From an uncultured Bacteroides sp. (GTDB lineage Bacteria; Bacteroidota; Bacteroidia; Bacteroidales; Bacteroidaceae): DNA of 10,042 nt. The position numbers were made by a program, and so were the translations under genes. Positions within the stretch are counted from its first letter, which is position 1, and every line of letters begins with the position of its first letter. Below the pieces are notes generated by a model, which did not search any database, was not told the DNA's origin, and saw nothing but the letters and a program-made list of their open reading frames with translations. Where the stretch lies: positions 1 through 10,042 of the forward strand of contig CAMTFK010000170.1 in the NCBI GenBank assembly GCA_947071285.1. The letters are read 5' to 3'. Positions 1 through 7,058 of this stretch are shown in pieces.

Positions 1-708
1 CCCGATGAAATCAATGTAGAAGACATCTCATTTGTCCTATGGACTCTCCTATCCCAATATGCTATTTTTGCGGAAGATGCAGTAATTTTCCACAATCCTC
101 ATGACCCGGATTTATTGGGTCTCAGCCAAAAGGTATATGATGTAATGGATGCCTCTTTTGAGGAAGCTCCCATAAGTGATGAGCCATCTATTCCGATTTG
201 GGTAATGGGGCTGGATTTACTGGAAATGAATATGGTGCCGCTTCCTGAGATAAAGCCCGGCATGTCCCTCACAAAGGATGTGGAAAACTGCCTGGCATAT
301 AGTAAAGGAGAACCATTACTTTATTTCGCCACTTATAATGAACTACGCAAGTTCTTTGTAGAAGAACTGAAATGGGCTAACAGAAATGAAAACCTGTTGC
401 CCAACTTAAGAGATGATAAGAATTTTGTGATTTACGCCAATGCTAAAGGTATGCTGATAGCCCCGAATGCTTCTTATTGTTTCTGCGATCCTAATAATCC
501 GACTTACGACGCAGCAAAAGCCGCAGCCCAAGGATATAAATTATTCACTTATCCAAGCGCTTGTCCTTTTGATGCCCTGAAATATGGTATGGCAAAAGGA
601 TTATTCCCTGACCTGCAACTCCCCTTCCCCGGTGGAAAAGAAGTGTTGCATGACTATTGGGACTTTATTGCACGATACTTCCTGTGTGAATATTACGAAG
701 GAGTGTGA
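1..708 (+). CDS. DUF3843-like protein of unknown function, C-terminal part (5' end outside window)
   Basis: The reading frame is open from the first base and ends at TGA 706-708, giving 235 residues of the C-terminal part. The true start lies before the window; a TTG at 115 is internal and not a credible start. The opening residues (PDEINVEDISFVLW) and the acidic, aromatic-rich sequence resemble the Bacteroidota family DUF3843 as I remember it; this is recall, not a search. No signal peptide, membrane helix or catalytic motif can be seen in this part, so a cytoplasmic protein is likely. A block near the end (YANAKGMLIAP to the CPFDALKYGMAKGLFPD segment) looks compact and conserved. The function is unknown. 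It converges with the M24 peptidase gene, with a long inverted repeat between them. Confidence 0.75.
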   Translation, partial: PDEINVEDISFVLWTLLSQYAIFAEDAVIFHNPHDPDLLGLSQKVYDVMDASFEEAPISDEPSIPIWVMGLDLLEMNMVPLPEIKPGMSLTKDVENCLAYSKGEPLLYFATYNELRKFFVEELKWANRNENLLPNLRDDKNFVIYANAKGMLIAPNASYCFCDPNNPTYDAAKAAAQGYKLFTYPSACPFDALKYGMAKGLFPDLQLPFPGGKEVLHDYWDFIARYFLCEYYEGV

Positions 709-715
709 GGGTAAT

Positions 716-807
716 TATGAATTATTAAATATTAATTATTAATTGCGATGCAGCGTTAGAGTACGCACAGATTTCCGTAATTAATAATTAATATTTAACA
801 ATTCATA
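716..807. repeat. Long AT-rich inverted repeat between convergent genes (heptad-built arms)
   Basis: Left arm 716-744 and right arm 779-807 are 29 nt each and complementary except for one position (A724 against C799). The middle, 745-778, is 34 nt, GC-richer and without an obvious stem of its own. Each arm reads as 7-nt units, from 719 on the left GAATTAT, TAAATAT, TAATTAT, TAATT. It starts 8 nt after the stop of the upstream gene and ends 6 nt before the stop of the M24 gene, so any transcript from either side would carry the hairpin. It lacks the GC stem plus U-run of a standard terminator. It shares its architecture with the repeat at 7137-7235. A dispersed Bacteroides intergenic repeat is the likeliest identity (inference). 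Confidence 0.85.
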
Positions 808-813
808 TCTACT

Positions 814-1974
814 CTACATTTCAATGATTTCCTCCTTGCACAGCGTCAACTTCTCTACCCCCTCTGCCGTCACTGCCCATGAGTTTTCGATACCCAACGG
901 ACCGACACCCGGCAATACAATCTTCGGTTCGAGAGCAAACACCATGCCCGGCTCCAATTCCTGTTTCATGCGGGGGGCCAACACAGGAGCTTCATTGATT
1001 TCCAAACCAATGCCATGACCAATGAACTTCGCTTTCTGCCCTGCTCCCATGAAGTAATCGGCAAAACCGGCCTTGGTCACTAAGTCGATAGCTGTATTAT
1101 AAAGATCTTCGCATACGGCACCGGGCTTTGCTTTCTCAATTACGGCTTCCTGTATTTCCAGACAAGTCTGGTGTGCTGCATACGCCTTTTCCGGCAATTT
1201 GCCGATAGAGAACACGCGACTCATGTCTCCCATATAACCGTTGAAGTTTCCACCCATATCCACCATCAGGCTCTGTCCGGATTGCAACAACGTACCATTC
1301 GCACCGATAGGCAGTGACGGATCCAGCCCTTCGCCACCCAAAGCAAAGTCATAAGGTGCAGGCGCCGTAGCATTATCTCCTGCCAACAAACTGCCCATGA
1401 ATATCTCCATGCTCTGGCCAAATGTGCGGAAAATGCCGAGACAACCTTCCAAACGCATCAGACGCTCTATCTCAATAGACAACTGACGGTCGGTCATCCC
1501 CGGCTGATAAACGGTAGGTATCTGTTCATATGCCTTTGTGTGAGCAATGCCCGAACGACGGAACATTTCAAGCTCAATGCTCGTCTTCACACTACGTGCT
1601 TTGCGAATAAGAGGCGTTCCGTTCACCACAGTAGCCTCCGGGAAGCAAGCTGCCAGACGGGTATATTCCGTATACGACAGCTCATCTCCTTCCAGCATCA
1701 GCTTTGTTGGCAATGGTAAGCCGCATTCTTTCAGCAACTCTGGTAATTGTTCAGGTTTACGGATAGGGTGTATATGCTCACCCTCAATATTATTAGGACG
1801 CTTAATGAACAAGCGAGCCGGAGCATTTAACGGCAGATACAAATAGCCACTGACAACACGTCCATACGTATAGATTAAATTTACATTGCAGGCAATAAGA
1901 GCGGCGTCAATCTCTTGTTGAGCCATGAGAACACGTATCTTATCGCGTCTCAACTTCAATTCCGGTTGTAACAT
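814..1974 (-). CDS. M24-family metallopeptidase (Xaa-Pro aminopeptidase / dipeptidase type)
   Basis: A 386-residue protein with the two-part build of creatinase/prolidase relatives: an N-terminal domain (about 1-130) and a C-terminal 'pita-bread' metallopeptidase domain (about 135-385). All five metal ligands expected for M24 are visible: Asp239 (VDMGG), Asp250 (GDMSR), His320 (GHGIG), Glu349 (ALEPK) and Glu363 (GIENS). It should therefore be an active two-metal enzyme, probably removing residues next to proline from peptides. No signal sequence is seen, so it is likely cytoplasmic. The start is taken as ATG at 1974. The frame also opens at a TTG at 1998, but a strong -7 element at 2003-2010 would begin transcription at about that point, so the ATG fits better. 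Exact substrate (aminopeptidase or dipeptidase) cannot be decided from sequence alone. It diverges from the response regulator gene. Confidence 0.9.
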   Translation of the reverse strand: MLQPELKLRRDKIRVLMAQQEIDAALIACNVNLIYTYGRVVSGYLYLPLNAPARLFIKRPNNIEGEHIHPIRKPEQLPELLKECGLPLPTKLMLEGDELSYTEYTRLAACFPEATVVNGTPLIRKARSVKTSIELEMFRRSGIAHTKAYEQIPTVYQPGMTDRQLSIEIERLMRLEGCLGIFRTFGQSMEIFMGSLLAGDNATAPAPYDFALGGEGLDPSLPIGANGTLLQSGQSLMVDMGGNFNGYMGDMSRVFSIGKLPEKAYAAHQTCLEIQEAVIEKAKPGAVCEDLYNTAIDLVTKAGFADYFMGAGQKAKFIGHGIGLEINEAPVLAPRMKQELEPGMVFALEPKIVLPGVGPLGIENSWAVTAEGVEKLTLCKEEIIEM

Positions 1975-2002
1975 CTCTTTGTTATTTATGATTTTCAAGG
2001 TA

Positions 2003-2010
2003 CAAAGGTA
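2003..2010 (-). promoter_or_regulatory. Bacteroides-type -7 element for the M24 peptidase gene
   Basis: On the minus strand this reads TACCTTTG, an exact match to the Bacteroides -7 consensus TAnnTTTG. It would place the transcript start near 1995-1998, about 20-25 nt before the ATG at 1974. No clear TTTG -33 box is visible at the usual distance upstream. Confidence 0.6.
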
Positions 2011-2047
2011 ATAATTTATACGGTATCTTAGTATTTTCTTCTCTTCC

Positions 2048-2078
2048 TTGTGAATTCAAGAATTTCTTGATAACTTGG
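2048..2078 (+). promoter_or_regulatory. Possible promoter and 7-bp palindrome upstream of the LytTR regulator gene
   Basis: TAACTTGG at 2071-2078 matches the Bacteroides -7 element with one mismatch. A TTG lies at 2048-2050, 20 nt before it, near the expected -33 position. Exactly between them is a perfect palindrome, TCAAGAA (2056-2062), one base, TTCTTGA (2064-2070). The placement between the two promoter boxes is what an operator would show. The promoter match is weak and the 5' leader to the ATG at 2141 would be about 55 nt. Confidence 0.35.
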
Positions 2079-2140
2079 CACCCACATTCCTGTTTAAGGT
2101 AAAAGATTAAAAAACAGACCCATAGAAAACTTTTATAATT

Positions 2141-2899
2141 ATGTTCACTTATTCCGTTATATTAGTTGATGATGAACAAGCCGCTCATTATGCCATGCAA
2201 AGCTTATTCAGGAAGTACGATGAAATCAATCTTATCGGACAAGCGTACAACGGCAGGCAAGCAATAGAAAAGATAAACAGCCTGCGCCCCGACTTGATAT
2301 TCCTGGATATCCAGATGCCTGACATGAATGGTTTCGAAGTGTTGAAGCATTTGGCATATCAGCCCTATATTGTATTTTGTACAGCCTATGACCAGTATGC
2401 AATAGAAGCTTTCAACCAAAACTCCATCGATTATCTGCTAAAACCTGTCGATGAAAACCGCTTTGCCCAATGCATCGATAAAATTAAAAGGCTTCTTTCC
2501 CAGTCCTCCAAAGTAGATATGAGTAAACTACAGGAGTTAAGTAAACTCCTGACTCCTCCTAAAAAAGCATCTGCCATACCTATAAGCATCGGTTCAAAAA
2601 TCATTTTCGTCCAATGCGGACATATCACTTATTGCGTAGCTAAAGACGGATATACCTCCATTATGACGGATGAGGGGAAAGAACATATATGCAACCTCAC
2701 ACTCAGACAATTGGAAGACCGGCTCCCCGACGATTTCCTCCGTGTCCAGAAATCCTATATAGTCAATAAACAGAAAATCGAAGAGATACAAAAATACTTC
2801 AATAACCGGCTTATATTTAAGATGAATGATAAGGACCATACAAAGATAACAACTGGTACCAGCTATATCGATGCAATCAGGGAAGCACTTCAATTATGA
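2141..2899 (+). CDS. LytTR-family response regulator (AlgR/LytR type)
   Basis: 252 residues. The N-terminal receiver domain (about 4-120) has the acidic pair Asp10-Asp11, the phosphate-accepting Asp56 (DLIFLD), Thr81 (FCTAYD) and Lys101 (LLKP), so phosphorylation should work. A short linker (about 121-145) leads to a LytTR DNA-binding domain (about 147-250) with the family block FLRVQKSYIVN (199-209); the His common in that block is Gln203 here. It is a transcription factor controlled by a partner kinase, most likely the LytS-type kinase at 4439-5569, two genes downstream. A 113-nt gap with its own dyad and promoter-like element separates it from the next gene, so it may be transcribed separately. 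ATG 2141 is preceded by AT-rich sequence without a Shine-Dalgarno. Confidence 0.93.
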   Translation: MFTYSVILVDDEQAAHYAMQSLFRKYDEINLIGQAYNGRQAIEKINSLRPDLIFLDIQMPDMNGFEVLKHLAYQPYIVFCTAYDQYAIEAFNQNSIDYLLKPVDENRFAQCIDKIKRLLSQSSKVDMSKLQELSKLLTPPKKASAIPISIGSKIIFVQCGHITYCVAKDGYTSIMTDEGKEHICNLTLRQLEDRLPDDFLRVQKSYIVNKQKIEEIQKYFNNRLIFKMNDKDHTKITTGTSYIDAIREALQL

Positions 2900-2930
2900 T
2901 AGCCCTCAATTTTTGCAGGTTCACGGTAAG

Positions 2931-2997
2931 ATTATTCAGGTACAAAGAAAATAGCTTTTTGCGGCTGCCATTATTGCATTTCTTTGCACCGAATAAT
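2931..2997. promoter_or_regulatory. Imperfect 19-20-nt dyad between regulator and thioredoxin-like gene
   Basis: Left arm 2931-2950 (ATTATTCAGGTACAAAGAAA) and right arm 2979-2997 (TTTCTTTGCACCGAATAAT) are inverted copies differing by one bulged base and one substitution, with a 28-nt centre. The right arm contains the probable -7 element of the downstream operon, and GAATAAT recurs at 3005-3011 just before the ATG. It could be an operator for the neighbouring LytTR regulator, or a hairpin in read-through RNA. No U-run follows, so it is not a standard terminator. Confidence 0.6.
2958..2986 (+). promoter_or_regulatory. Probable promoter of the thioredoxin-like/kinase operon
   Basis: TTTG at 2958-2961 resembles a -33 box, and TTTCTTTG at 2979-2986 matches the -7 element TAnnTTTG with one mismatch. 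The 17-nt spacing is a little short. Transcription would start near 2993, leaving a leader of about 20 nt to the ATG at 3013. Confidence 0.4.
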
Positions 2998-3012
2998 TAA
3001 AACTGAATAATC

Positions 3013-4431
3013 ATGAAAAAGTATCTAACATTCTCTTTATTTCTATCAATCACTACATTGATTTACAGTCAGCCACAAAAGCTAATAGTAAAGGCAGACA
3101 ACGGTCCTACGGAATTCCGTTACTGGGCATCAGACGGAAAACAACTACCTTTCTATGACCTCTCTCCGACAATAACCCTCAATCAGGGAGAGGTAAAAAC
3201 CATCCATCTCCCCGGTGATGCAATCCTATATAAAATAGTATCCGAGAGGAAGGTTCTCACTATTTATGCAACTGCCAATTGTACTGATACAGTATATCTG
3301 CATCGTGACAGTCTATTCTTTGGTGGAGACAATAAACCATATAATCTTTACCTCACAGAAGCGGAGAAAGCCGATAAGTATTGCCGGGATTACTCCAGAA
3401 GCCGTAATCATCCGCTTTCCAAAGTCAACTCACTGGCAGAATTCAAAGCAATGGTTTCCTCCCGTAAGGCAGAAGAATATAACCTGCTTAAGAATAAAGC
3501 TGTCGCAACCGGATTCATACAGCAACAATCTCTCTTTACCGATTTAAGATACAAAGCCCTGTTCCTCAAGAAAATGATTTCTTTGTATAAATCTCCCGAT
3601 CTGACACAGGAATGGATAGAAGAATTCAAAAATACCGACTTTCACTTCGCAGATGAAACCTCCCGGCAATCAGAATGGTTTCGTGAAATATTAGAAGATT
3701 ACGCCTGTGCCAAAAGTTTCATTATCGAAAAAAGGAATCCCGCAGAAGTAGGCGACACAATCAATACCTTCCTTTTTAATAACTATTGCAACATACTTAG
3801 CGATAACAATCTGGAATATGCCACCGCTTGTTTATTGTACAATGATATATTTCAGAAAGAATACAGCAAAGACACCCCTGCACTATATAGCAGATTTATC
3901 ACGCTATTCCCCAACAGCCCATATAGTGAAATACTGGCACCGGAAATAGAGAAAATAGCTGCCCTTTACAATCAAAATCCTGAAAACAATAAAATCCATA
4001 TAATCAATTATGACACAGAACCTGAGAGTTTCGCAGACATGATAAAACCCTTTGCCGGAAAAGTAATCTACATAGACATATGGGCAACCACCTGCGCTCC
4101 CTGTCTCCAGGCATTGGCAGAAGCCGACAAGGCAAAGCAAAAGATTTCCTGTTCGGACGATGTAATCTTTCTCTATCTATCAGTAGACAGGGATAGAGCA
4201 CACGAAAAGTGGGAAAAGATTATAAACCATTATAATTTAGAAGGATACCATTATAGGGTAAACGAGCATACCGCACAAATAATATATAGCACTTTTGGCG
4301 ACTCCCGAGGAGTCCTAAGCATTCCGCGCTATGTCATAGTAGCCAAAAACGGAAAAATCGCTTTTACTAATGCTGCTCCTTTGGCAAACACTCCAAAAGT
4401 TACAGAACAATTAAAAACTCTCTTAAAATAA
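3013..4431 (+). CDS. Exported TlpA/ResA-like thioredoxin-fold protein
   Basis: 472 residues. Residues 1-19 form a signal peptide (MKKYLTFSLFLSITTLIYS, cut likely before Gln20); no lipobox Cys, so the mature protein is probably periplasmic. Residues about 22-110 look beta-rich and about 115-325 helical; I recognise no family for either. The C-terminal domain (about 330-472) is thioredoxin-like, with WATTCAPC placing the redox pair at Cys361 and Cys364, and the usual cis-proline at SIPRY (Pro438). Cys-X-X-Cys and cis-proline together indicate a working disulfide reductase or oxidase. Six further cysteines (90, 124, 232, 259, 273, 380) could be partners. The large N-terminal part is much longer than in a minimal TlpA, as is common in Bacteroidota. 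The histidine kinase gene starts 7 nt after its stop, so the two are co-transcribed. Confidence 0.88.
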   Translation: MKKYLTFSLFLSITTLIYSQPQKLIVKADNGPTEFRYWASDGKQLPFYDLSPTITLNQGEVKTIHLPGDAILYKIVSERKVLTIYATANCTDTVYLHRDSLFFGGDNKPYNLYLTEAEKADKYCRDYSRSRNHPLSKVNSLAEFKAMVSSRKAEEYNLLKNKAVATGFIQQQSLFTDLRYKALFLKKMISLYKSPDLTQEWIEEFKNTDFHFADETSRQSEWFREILEDYACAKSFIIEKRNPAEVGDTINTFLFNNYCNILSDNNLEYATACLLYNDIFQKEYSKDTPALYSRFITLFPNSPYSEILAPEIEKIAALYNQNPENNKIHIINYDTEPESFADMIKPFAGKVIYIDIWATTCAPCLQALAEADKAKQKISCSDDVIFLYLSVDRDRAHEKWEKIINHYNLEGYHYRVNEHTAQIIYSTFGDSRGVLSIPRYVIVAKNGKIAFTNAAPLANTPKVTEQLKTLLK

Positions 4432-4438
4432 ACCACCT

Positions 4439-5569
4439 ATGAACGTGTATTTTGAATTCTTATCCGTATTCCTGCTCATTTTTGCTTTAGGCTGCACATT
4501 GGCCTACTTGCCGGGAGTTTTAAAGATGAGGCCCCTATTCAAACGAAACCTTATATTTCTGATTTCCACCGTACTGGTCTGTGTCTTAGGAAACTCCATA
4601 CATACCTCTTATATATGGTCATTATGCTTTATCTGCCTGATGTTCAACATTTACTCACTCCTAACAGATAAAAGAAAAAATCCTCGGAAGATACTGCATG
4701 CTGTGGTCGATTATATAGTTTGTTCCCTTATCATCTTTTTATCGACCTGCATAGTGGCTATGATAGATAATATACCCATAAAACATATTATTCTGGAAAG
4801 ATTCGAAGATGGTAGCTATACTTTTACACCGGGTTATCTGTACGAGATGATTACAACAAGTATCATCTGGGCATTGATAGTCGTAAATTACAAATACATA
4901 TATTTCTATTTGCTGCACGAATGGGAAGAACGGCAAAATCGTAAATTCACACAGCTCCAGTCTCAGAAAAGAAATATCGAAACGCAATTTGAGGCATTAC
5001 AAGCCAAAGTCAATCCGCATTTTCTGTACAATTCCCTCAATTCCATTGCAGGATTGGCTACTGTAGATGGCGAGAAAACCCGCCAGATGGCTTTAGCCTT
5101 ATCCCGTTTCTTCCGATACAGCATGAATCGTGAACAAGAAGTCATGACCACGTTGAAAGAAGAAGCAGAAATGATAAGAACCTATCTGGAAATTGAAGAA
5201 ATTCGCTTTGGCAAACTGTTAAGCTATAGGATAGAACTTCCCAGTGAGTTTGAATCATACAAAATCCCCAGAATGCTACTTCAACCCATAGTAGAAAACT
5301 GTATAAAGCACGGAATGAAAGGAAATATCACAGAATTGGCAATCCATATTTCCTTCTCTATTTCCGATACTAGCCTTATCCTATCAGTAAAAGATAACGG
5401 AATGACATTCCCAAAAGATTTCATTCCCGGATATGGCATACAAAGTGTGTATGAAAAGCTAAACCTCCTATATCCTCATAACTATAAAGTGGAGATAAAT
5501 ACCGAACCGGAGAAAGATTTTAGAATCTGTCTATACCAGACGAAAGCTCCAGACGAAGAGAGGGGATAA
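4439..5569 (+). CDS. LytS-type membrane sensor histidine kinase (His_kinase family PF06580)
   Basis: 376 residues. Five hydrophobic helices (about 5-25, 38-56, 58-75, 90-110 and 134-158) form the membrane sensor. The only sizeable outside loop lies around 111-133, so sensing probably happens within the membrane or through a partner protein. A coiled-coil linker (about 160-190) leads to the phosphoacceptor His194 in the motif VNPHFLYNSLN. The ATP-binding part follows, with the N box QPIVENCIKHG (282-292), the DNG of the G1 box (319-321) and GYGIQSVYEKL (331-341). The kinase should phosphorylate the LytTR regulator at 2141-2899. Seven nucleotides separate it from the upstream thioredoxin-like gene, an unusual insertion between the two signalling partners. 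Its TAA stop overlaps the T-run of the convergent gdhB terminator. Confidence 0.92.
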   Translation: MNVYFEFLSVFLLIFALGCTLAYLPGVLKMRPLFKRNLIFLISTVLVCVLGNSIHTSYIWSLCFICLMFNIYSLLTDKRKNPRKILHAVVDYIVCSLIIFLSTCIVAMIDNIPIKHIILERFEDGSYTFTPGYLYEMITTSIIWALIVVNYKYIYFYLLHEWEERQNRKFTQLQSQKRNIETQFEALQAKVNPHFLYNSLNSIAGLATVDGEKTRQMALALSRFFRYSMNREQEVMTTLKEEAEMIRTYLEIEEIRFGKLLSYRIELPSEFESYKIPRMLLQPIVENCIKHGMKGNITELAIHISFSISDTSLILSVKDNGMTFPKDFIPGYGIQSVYEKLNLLYPHNYKVEINTEPEKDFRICLYQTKAPDEERG

Positions 5570-5606
5570 AAAAAGCGCTGCCCTACACCTTCACAGGCAG
5601 GGCAGC
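5568..5606 (-). terminator. Intrinsic terminator of gdhB
   Basis: Perfect 8-bp stem GCTGCCCT (5577-5584) with AGGGCAGC (5599-5606), 14-nt loop with a possible extra CCT/AGG pairing inside. On the minus strand the stem is followed by GC and then seven T (5568-5574), the classic Rho-independent form. It lies about 40 nt after the gdhB stop. On the plus strand no U-run follows, so it serves the kinase operon poorly, although the hairpin itself would be in that RNA. Confidence 0.9.
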
Positions 5607-5646
5607 ACAAACCACAAATACAAATACAACTAAACAAAGTTTTCCT

Positions 5647-6984
5647 TTAAATAATTCCCTGACCCATCATTGCGTGAGCCACCTTCATGAAGCCTGCAAT
5701 GTTGGCTCCCTTCACGTAGTTGATGTAACCGTCAGGTTCTGTCCCATATTTTACGCATTGCGCATGAATGCCGTGCATAATAGCGTGCAGTTTTTCGTCC
5801 ACTTCAGCAGCGCTCCAACTGAGGTGCATTGCATTCTGTGACATTTCCAGACCGGAAGTGGCAACACCACCGGCATTGACTGCCTTACCCGGAGCATACA
5901 TTACCTTATGTTCGATGAACAGGTCGATAGCTTCCGGCGTACAGCCCATGTTGGATATTTCACCTACACACATCACTTTATTTTCAATCAACTGGCGGGC
6001 ATCGTCGCCGTTCAGTTCATTCTGCGTAGCACAAGGCAACGCAATATCAGCTTTCACTTCCCAAGGACGCTTGCCGGCAACAAATGTAGAGCCGGGGAAT
6101 TCGTCTGCATACGGAGCTACTATATCATTGCCCGATGCACGGAGTTCAAGCATATATTCTATCTTTTCGCCACTGATACCGTTCGGGTCATAGATGTAAC
6201 CGTCCGGACCGGAGATAGTAACCACCTTGGCACCCAGTTCGGTTGCTTTGGTAGCGGCACCCCAAGCCACATTTCCGAAACCGGAAATAGCGACGGTCTT
6301 ACCTTTGATATCAATGCCTTTAGCTTGCAACATCTGATTCACGAAATACAATCCACCGAAACCAGTAGCCTCCGGACGAATCAGTGAACCGCCGAATTCC
6401 ATACCTTTTCCGGTAAATGTACCGGTAAATTCACGCGTCAGCTTCTTATACATACCGAACATATAGCCCACTTCACGGCCGCCTACACCGATATCACCGG
6501 CAGGCACGTCCATATCCGGACCAAGATGGCGCCACAATTCAAGCATGAAAGCCTGGCAGAAGCGCATGATTTCAGCATCGCTCTTACCGCGCGGAGAGAA
6601 ATCGGAACCACCTTTACCGCCACCCATAGGCAGAGTAGTCAGTGCATTCTTGAAAGTCTGTTCGAAACCCAAGAATTTCAAAATGGAAAGGTTTACGGAC
6701 GCATGGAAACGAATACCGCCTTTGTACGGGCCAATGGCGTTGTTGAATTGCACACGGTAACCGAGGTTGGTTTGCACTTCACCTTTATCGTCTACCCACG
6801 TAACACGGAACGTGAAGATGCGATCCGGTTCAACCAAGCGTTCTATAATTTTAGCTTTCTCGAACTCTGGATGCTGATTATAGATATCTTCGATGGAAAG
6901 AAGTACTTCCTTTACGGCTTGAAGATATTCAGACTCGCCGGGATGCTTTGCCTCTAAAGAGGACATAATTCGTTCGATATTCAT
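5647..6984 (-). CDS. gdhB: Glutamate dehydrogenase, hexameric family I, NAD-type coenzyme site
   Basis: 445 residues, the usual length of the hexameric enzyme. It interconverts glutamate with 2-oxoglutarate and ammonia in the cytoplasm. Substrate-site residues are present: Lys88 (GPYKGG), Lys112, catalytic Lys124 (GGGKGGSDF) and Asp164 (PAGDIGVGG). The nucleotide fold starts at GFGNVA (235-240). Coenzyme preference: Phe236, Pro260 and Asp261 (GFGN; SGPDG) coincide with Phe238, Pro262 and Asp263 of the Clostridium symbiosum NAD enzyme, positions known to decide NAD over NADP; NADP enzymes such as that of E. coli have GSGN and SDSSG there. I therefore infer an NAD enzyme, matching what I remember of B. 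fragilis GdhB. Automatic annotation often labels such genes gdhA or 'NADP-specific'. The gene is monocistronic, with its own promoter (7059-7066) and terminator (5568-5606). Confidence 0.95.
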   Translation of the reverse strand: MNIERIMSSLEAKHPGESEYLQAVKEVLLSIEDIYNQHPEFEKAKIIERLVEPDRIFTFRVTWVDDKGEVQTNLGYRVQFNNAIGPYKGGIRFHASVNLSILKFLGFEQTFKNALTTLPMGGGKGGSDFSPRGKSDAEIMRFCQAFMLELWRHLGPDMDVPAGDIGVGGREVGYMFGMYKKLTREFTGTFTGKGMEFGGSLIRPEATGFGGLYFVNQMLQAKGIDIKGKTVAISGFGNVAWGAATKATELGAKVVTISGPDGYIYDPNGISGEKIEYMLELRASGNDIVAPYADEFPGSTFVAGKRPWEVKADIALPCATQNELNGDDARQLIENKVMCVGEISNMGCTPEAIDLFIEHKVMYAPGKAVNAGGVATSGLEMSQNAMHLSWSAAEVDEKLHAIMHGIHAQCVKYGTEPDGYINYVKGANIAGFMKVAHAMMGQGII

Positions 6985-7058
6985 AATATTACGTTTTAAA
7001 AGGTTTATCCTTTCGTGATTTCAAGGTCATTCGAACAAAGTGTCAACGAATAACACTG

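Noticed and set aside
115..117. TTG as the start of the first gene
   Set aside because: The same frame stays open to base 1 with conserved-looking residues, so the gene begins outside the window.
2931..2997. Invertible (phase-variable) promoter
   Set aside because: Bacteroides invertible promoters have their repeats well over 100 bp apart. Here only 28 nt separate the arms and no recombinase gene is near, so an operator or hairpin fits better.
2899..3000. Intrinsic terminator after the LytTR regulator gene
   Set aside because: The dyad has no GC-rich stem directly followed by a U-run; sequence after the right arm is A-rich.
5768..6957. Several open frames on the + strand opposite gdhB
   Set aside because: All are antisense shadows of a highly conserved enzyme; no signals or domains support them.
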